Source: Caulobacteraceae bacterium
GTDB taxonomy: Bacteria; Pseudomonadota; Alphaproteobacteria; Caulobacterales; Caulobacteraceae
NCBI GenBank assembly: GCA_947484535.1
Contig: CANKPO010000036.1
Span: forward strand, 1-9,198
Direction of reading: 5' to 3'
Length of the DNA stretch: 9,198 nt
Part shown: positions 5,708-9,198 of the stretch, one piece after another
Layout of the letters: each line of letters begins with the position of its first letter
Numbering within the stretch: position 1 is the stretch's first letter
Translations under genes and position numbers: made by a program
The notes under the pieces: generated by a model
Databases searched by the model: none
The model's input: the letters and a program-made list of their open reading frames with translations, nothing else
Told to the model about the DNA's origin: nothing

Positions 5708-7000
5708 ATGATCAAACTACCTTTTCGGGTCTCTTTATTATTACCATTTTTTAGTTCGGTACTGATCGCGGCAAGCGCTTCTGCTCAAACGATCTATGTC
5801 CGCGCGGGAAAGCTCGTCGACCCAACAGCGGGAACTGTGCGTAGCGACCAGATTCTGCGTATCGAAGACAGCCGAATTGCGGCGGTCGGACCCTATGCAC
5901 CGCCGCCCAAGGGATCGATAGTAACCGACTGGTCAGCCTATACGGTCCTGCCCGGGCTGATCGATATGCACACCCATCTCGTCGATGTAGAACAGTCCAG
6001 TAATGTCGCTGGGCCTTTGCTGCACAGCGCGGCAGAGATTGCCTTGCTCGGTGCAAAACATGCCCAAAAGACCCTCAATGCGGGCTTCACCAGCGTCCGG
6101 GATGTCGGCACCTTCCGGGCCTTTGGCGACGTGGCTGTGCGCGATGCGATCGAGGCGGGTTGGATCGAGGGGCCGCGCATGATGGTGGCGGGAGCCTATC
6201 TGACCGTGCCCGGCGGCGGCGGCGAGGTCACGGGCCTAGCCCCCGATGTGACCGTGCCCTCAGACATGCGCGTCGGCGTGGTCAGTGGGCCGGCGCAGAT
6301 GACGGTTAAGGCCCGTTATCTGTTCCAGCAAAGGGTCAACTTCCTCAAACTGATTGCAACCGGCGCCGTATTGGCGGCTGGCACCGAGCCTGGCGCCCCA
6401 GAACTGACCGAAGATGAGGTTCGCGCCGCCGTTGATGAGGCTCGCCGCAACAATAGCTATGCCACGGCCCACGCCCACGGTGCTGAGGGTATCAAGATCG
6501 CTCTGCGCGCCGGTGTGCGCTCCATCGAACATGCTAGCCTGATTGACGATGAAGGCATCGCTCTGGCCAAGGCCAAGGGCGCTTGGCTGGTCATGGACAT
6601 CTATAATGGCGACTATATCAATGAGATCGGCGCCCGCGATCACTGGCCCGAAGAGATCCTGCGCAAGAACCGCGACACCACCGACCTGCAGCGCGAAGGC
6701 TTTACCAAGGCCGTCAAGGCGGGGGTGAAAATCGCCTACGGTACCGACGCCGGGGTCTATCCCCACGGCGATAATGGTAAACAGTTCGCCTATATGGTCC
6801 GCTATGGCATGACCCCGATGCAGGCCATCCAGTCCGCCACCACCGTCGCCGCCGACCTGATGCAACGCTCTGGTGATATAGGGTCGGTGACCCCAGGCCA
6901 GTTTGGCGACCTCATCGCCGTCAAGGGTGACCCGCTCAAAGACATTACGGTGCTCGAACGGGTGAGCCATGTCATGAAGGGCGGCGTGGTGGTGCGATAG
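5708..7000 (+). CDS. Secreted metal-dependent amidohydrolase (imidazolonepropionase/Xaa-Pro dipeptidase-like)
   Basis: A hydrolase of the amidohydrolase superfamily, probably a periplasmic peptidase acting on C-terminal amino acids. I start it at the ATG at 5708 because GGAG lies 6 nt upstream and a clean signal peptide follows (MIKLPFRVSLLLPFF, cleavage after ASA near residue 26). A frame from 5660 would bury that signal. The 430-residue product carries the full metal site of the binuclear subtype: H88 and H90 in GLIDMHTHL, K214 in NFLKLIATGAV (the likely carboxylated lysine), H255 in TAHAHG, H275 in SIEHASLID and D347 in YGTDAG. Order and spacing match the Caulobacter Cc2672/Sgx9260-type prolidases, which remove basic or other residues from dipeptides; the true substrate is not readable here. 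The gene stands alone, ending 9 bp before a large inverted repeat. Confidence 0.9.
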   Translation: MIKLPFRVSLLLPFFSSVLIAASASAQTIYVRAGKLVDPTAGTVRSDQILRIEDSRIAAVGPYAPPPKGSIVTDWSAYTVLPGLIDMHTHLVDVEQSSNVAGPLLHSAAEIALLGAKHAQKTLNAGFTSVRDVGTFRAFGDVAVRDAIEAGWIEGPRMMVAGAYLTVPGGGGEVTGLAPDVTVPSDMRVGVVSGPAQMTVKARYLFQQRVNFLKLIATGAVLAAGTEPGAPELTEDEVRAAVDEARRNNSYATAHAHGAEGIKIALRAGVRSIEHASLIDDEGIALAKAKGAWLVMDIYNGDYINEIGARDHWPEEILRKNRDTTDLQREGFTKAVKAGVKIAYGTDAGVYPHGDNGKQFAYMVRYGMTPMQAIQSATTVAADLMQRSGDIGSVTPGQFGDLIAVKGDPLKDITVLERVSHVMKGGVVVR

Positions 7001-7008
7001 GGGCGTAT

Positions 7009-7122
7009 ACAAGACCCCCTACCCCGGCTTCGCCGGTACTTCCCCCAGAGGGGGAAGATCTAAGAGCCTTAAATCTTCCCCCCCCTGGGGGAAGTGGCGC
7101 GCAGCGACGTAGGGGGCCTTGT
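7009..7122. repeat. Nested palindromic repeat element, probable bidirectional terminator
   Basis: A 114-bp imperfect inverted repeat. The outer arms are ACAAGACCCCCTAC (7009-7022) and GTAGGGGGCCTTGT (7109-7122), matching at 13 of 14 positions. Each half also holds its own palindrome: CTTCCCCCAGAGGGGGAAG (7039-7057) and CTTCCCCCCCCTGGGGGAAG (7075-7094). The left half adds CCGGC-TTC-GCCGG (7024-7036). The centre folds as GAAGAT-TAA-loop-TTA-ATCTTC. The element fills the gap between two convergent genes, and a TTTT stretch follows the right arm on the plus strand. It resembles the dispersed intergenic palindromes (REP/MITE-like) common in alphaproteobacteria, although copy number cannot be seen from one window. 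Confidence 0.75.
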
Positions 7123-7155
7123 TTTCTTTCCAACCTCACCGCCTTCACCCTCTGC

Positions 7156-8457
7156 TTAAGGCCGTGACGCAAAGGGTTCAGGCACTGCGCCGCCCGTCGC
7201 CCAGTCGAGCAGTTGCACCGTATGGAGCACCGGCGTACCCGTCCGCGCGGCGATCTGGGTCGCACAGCCAATATTGCCCGTCGCGATCACATCGGCGGAC
7301 AGCTTGGCAAGGTGGGCGACCTTGCGGTCTCCCAACTGACCGGCAATCACCGGCTGCAAGATGTTGTAGGTCCCCGCCGAGCCACAGCAAAGATGGGCCT
7401 CTGCCGGTTGCCGCACCTGATAGCCCGCCGCCGTGAGCAGGTCCTGAGGCGCGCGCGTTACCTTCTGACCATGTTGCAGCGAACAGGCCGACTGATAGGC
7501 CACGATCAGGCCTAAACTGCGCGTCACCGGCGGCAGGCCCTTGGCGGCGACAAATTCGCTAATATCCATAGCCAGACTGGAGACCCGCTCGGCCTTGGCG
7601 GCATAGGCCAGGTCAGAGCGCAGCATGAAGCCATAGTCCTTGATCGTGGTGCCACAGCCAGACGCGGTGACGATGATCGCCTCGAGGCCCTGCCCCTCGA
7701 TCTCAGCCATCCAGGCATCGACATTGCGCCGGGCAGAGGCGAGAGCCGCTTCCTCTTGGCCCAGATGGTGGACCAGAGCCCCGCAGCACCCAGCATTAGG
7801 GGCCACAACCACCTCATAGCCCATCCGGCTGATCAGGCTGGCAGCGGCGCGGCCAATTTCGGGGCGAAGGACCGGCTCGGCGCAGCCGCCCAGCATCGCC
7901 ACCCGGCCAAGGCTTACCCCCTCAGCCTTCGCCCCCTTGGTCGGCAGGCCCTCGGCGGCTTTGGTGGGGGCCAAAGCCAGCATGGCGCTGAGCGATTGCA
8001 AGGCCTTGATCGACCGCAGAAGGGGCGCGAATGGCCGCACCAGCCTCGCCAAGCCAATGGCGTGCCTGAACCGCGCCGGATAGGGCAAGACCGCCGCCAG
8101 CACCCGCCGCAGGACCCGGTCCAGAAGGGGGCGGCGATAGTTGGCCTCGATATAGGTGCGGGCATGGTCGACCAGATGGCCATAGTGGACGCCGGACGGA
8201 CAGGTGGTCAGGCAGGACATGCACGACAGGCAGCGATCAATATGTTTGACCACTTCGGCGGTCGGCTTTTGCTGATTTTCCAGCATCTCCTTCATCAGAT
8301 AGATGCGCCCGCGCGGGGAATCCAGCTCGTCGCCCAGCAGCACATAGGTCGGGCAGGTGGCGGTGCAGAACCCGCAATGGACGCAATTGCGGATCACCGC
8401 TTCGGACTCGGCCATGGCCGGATCGCGGCGCTGTTCAGAGGTGAAATTGGTGCGCAT
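7156..8457 (-). CDS. glcF: Glycolate oxidase iron-sulfur subunit GlcF
   Basis: The electron-transfer subunit of membrane-associated glycolate oxidase (GlcDEF), which converts glycolate to glyoxylate and passes electrons towards the quinone pool. The 433-residue protein has two [4Fe-4S] ferredoxin-type clusters near the N-terminus: C25, C28, C31, C35 (CVHCGFCTATCP) and C76, C79, C82, C86 (CLSCMSCLTTCP). Two cysteine-rich CCG-type domains follow, seen as GGCAEPVLRP and NAGCCGALVHHLG in the first and YQSACSLQHGQK and CCGSAGTYN in the second. Length and order agree with E. coli GlcF (407 residues). The ATG is 4 nt after the stop of glcE, so translation is probably coupled. The gene ends 33 bp before the large inverted repeat. 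Confidence 0.95.
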   Translation of the reverse strand: MRTNFTSEQRRDPAMAESEAVIRNCVHCGFCTATCPTYVLLGDELDSPRGRIYLMKEMLENQQKPTAEVVKHIDRCLSCMSCLTTCPSGVHYGHLVDHARTYIEANYRRPLLDRVLRRVLAAVLPYPARFRHAIGLARLVRPFAPLLRSIKALQSLSAMLALAPTKAAEGLPTKGAKAEGVSLGRVAMLGGCAEPVLRPEIGRAAASLISRMGYEVVVAPNAGCCGALVHHLGQEEAALASARRNVDAWMAEIEGQGLEAIIVTASGCGTTIKDYGFMLRSDLAYAAKAERVSSLAMDISEFVAAKGLPPVTRSLGLIVAYQSACSLQHGQKVTRAPQDLLTAAGYQVRQPAEAHLCCGSAGTYNILQPVIAGQLGDRKVAHLAKLSADVIATGNIGCATQIAARTGTPVLHTVQLLDWATGGAVPEPFASRP

Positions 8458-8461
8458 GGGC

Positions 8462-9198
8462 TTAGACGAACCTCTCGGGATCGAGAATGGCCTTAGGATC
8501 GAACCCGTCCTTGACGCGCTGGGTCAGGGCCGCAACGCCGGGGGCGAGCGGGTGCTGGGTGGGGATCGACCGGCGCAGGGCCTCTGGCGCACGGATCAGC
8601 ATGGCATGACCGCCAAGGGCGCTGGCCACATCGCGCACCCCCCGCCCCCCATCATCAACCGGCAGCAAGGCCCAGACCAGACCCCCGGCCCAGTCCAAGA
8701 GGCAGCGGGCACCGAAGGGCTTAAGCTGCTCGATCACCTCAGCCCCCGCCATCGGCGGCACATTGATGCGCCATAGTGCCCCCTCGCCTTGCAAGGGCGT
8801 CAGATGCTGAACCTGTTCCCATAGGAGGGCGCTGGCCTCAGCGGGCAAGAGATCGCAGGGCGCGGTGGCCCCGAACTGCGCCAGCACCATCTGCACCCGC
8901 GCCTTGACCGACGGCTCGAACCCTTCGAGGCGCAGGGCCGTGAGGGCCAGCCCGCCATTGATGTCGGCTGGCAGGTGCGCTGCGGCGGCGACGTCGGCTT
9001 GCGAACCCAAGGCTTGGCCCATGACCAGACAGGCTTGGCGCTCATTGAGGCCAGATAGGACCACGGTCTGCACCGTCTGGGGCCGGGGCAGGACCTTGAG
9101 CGTCACCTCGGTCATCACCGCCAACTGACCCCACGAATTGGCCAACAGCTTGGGCAGGTCATAGCCGGTGACATTCTTGACCACCTTAGCCCCGCCCA
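8462..9198 (-). CDS. glcE: Glycolate oxidase FAD-binding subunit GlcE, 5'-truncated by the window edge
   Basis: The second flavin subunit of glycolate oxidase, working with GlcD and GlcF. The visible 244 residues are the C-terminal two thirds. They open with GGAKVVKNVTGYDLPKLL, the conserved end of the FAD-binding (PCMH-type) domain, then GQLAVMTEVTLKVLPRP, and run through the FAD-linked oxidase C-terminal domain to the typical FDPKAILDPERFV ending. The frame is open to the last base, so the real start, and probably glcD, lie to the right. The GTG at 9184 that could be taken as a start is internal to this conserved motif. No broken residues or frameshifts were seen. Confidence 0.94.
   Translation of the reverse strand, partial: GGAKVVKNVTGYDLPKLLANSWGQLAVMTEVTLKVLPRPQTVQTVVLSGLNERQACLVMGQALGSQADVAAAAHLPADINGGLALTALRLEGFEPSVKARVQMVLAQFGATAPCDLLPAEASALLWEQVQHLTPLQGEGALWRINVPPMAGAEVIEQLKPFGARCLLDWAGGLVWALLPVDDGGRGVRDVASALGGHAMLIRAPEALRRSIPTQHPLAPGVAALTQRVKDGFDPKAILDPERFV

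Noticed and set aside
6260..7012. 250-codon minus-strand frame
   Set aside because: Antisense to the amidohydrolase, which has a full set of catalytic residues and a signal peptide.
7756..8496. 246-codon plus-strand frame
   Set aside because: Antisense to glcF; the low-complexity G/Q/A-rich product is typical of a shadow frame.
9182..9184. GTG at 9184 as the start of glcE
   Set aside because: The reading frame stays open to the window edge, and the codon lies inside the conserved GGAKVVKNVTGYD motif.

Overview
The window is GC-rich, tightly packed chromosomal DNA from a Gram-negative bacterium. Codon use, overall gene content and the type of palindromic repeat at 7009-7122 suggest an alphaproteobacterium, possibly a Caulobacterales relative. 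That placement is inferred from style, not from a marker gene. No rRNA, tRNA, CRISPR array, transposase or phage gene was found.

Layout from left to right. (1) 1-2437, minus strand: the N-terminal 812 codons of a single-chain acyl-CoA carboxylase (biotin carboxylase, biotin carrier domain, start of the carboxyltransferase); its C-terminus lies beyond base 1. (2) 2507-3010, minus strand: a GAF-type free methionine-(R)-sulfoxide reductase. Its start codon lies 3 nt after the stop of (3), a GDT1/TMEM165-family cation exporter read from a TTG start at 3589. A roughly 230-nt structured leader with an upstream reading frame precedes the exporter. (3)-(2)-(1) may be transcribed together from a promoter near 3825. 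(4) 3917-5047, plus strand: an uncharacterised 376-residue soluble protein. It meets tail-to-tail, with 7 bp between stop codons, (5) 5055-5465, minus strand: a small uncharacterised helical protein. (6) 5708-7000, plus strand: a secreted metal-dependent amidohydrolase of the imidazolonepropionase/Xaa-Pro dipeptidase-like group. (7) 7009-7122: a long nested inverted repeat that probably ends transcription from both sides. (8) 7156-8457 and 8462-9198, minus strand: glcF and the C-terminal two thirds of glcE, subunits of glycolate oxidase, whose operon continues past the right edge.

Functionally, the left half joins acyl-CoA carboxylation, oxidised free methionine repair and probable manganese/calcium export; the last two are translationally coupled, which fits a redox and metal-homeostasis role. 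The right half holds periplasmic hydrolysis and glycolate oxidation, both ordinary metabolism. The least explained parts are the exporter leader (3590-3816), the convergent pair of unknown genes (3917-5465), and the small inverted repeats in the divergent spacer 5466-5707. Nothing here clearly forms a new multi-gene system.
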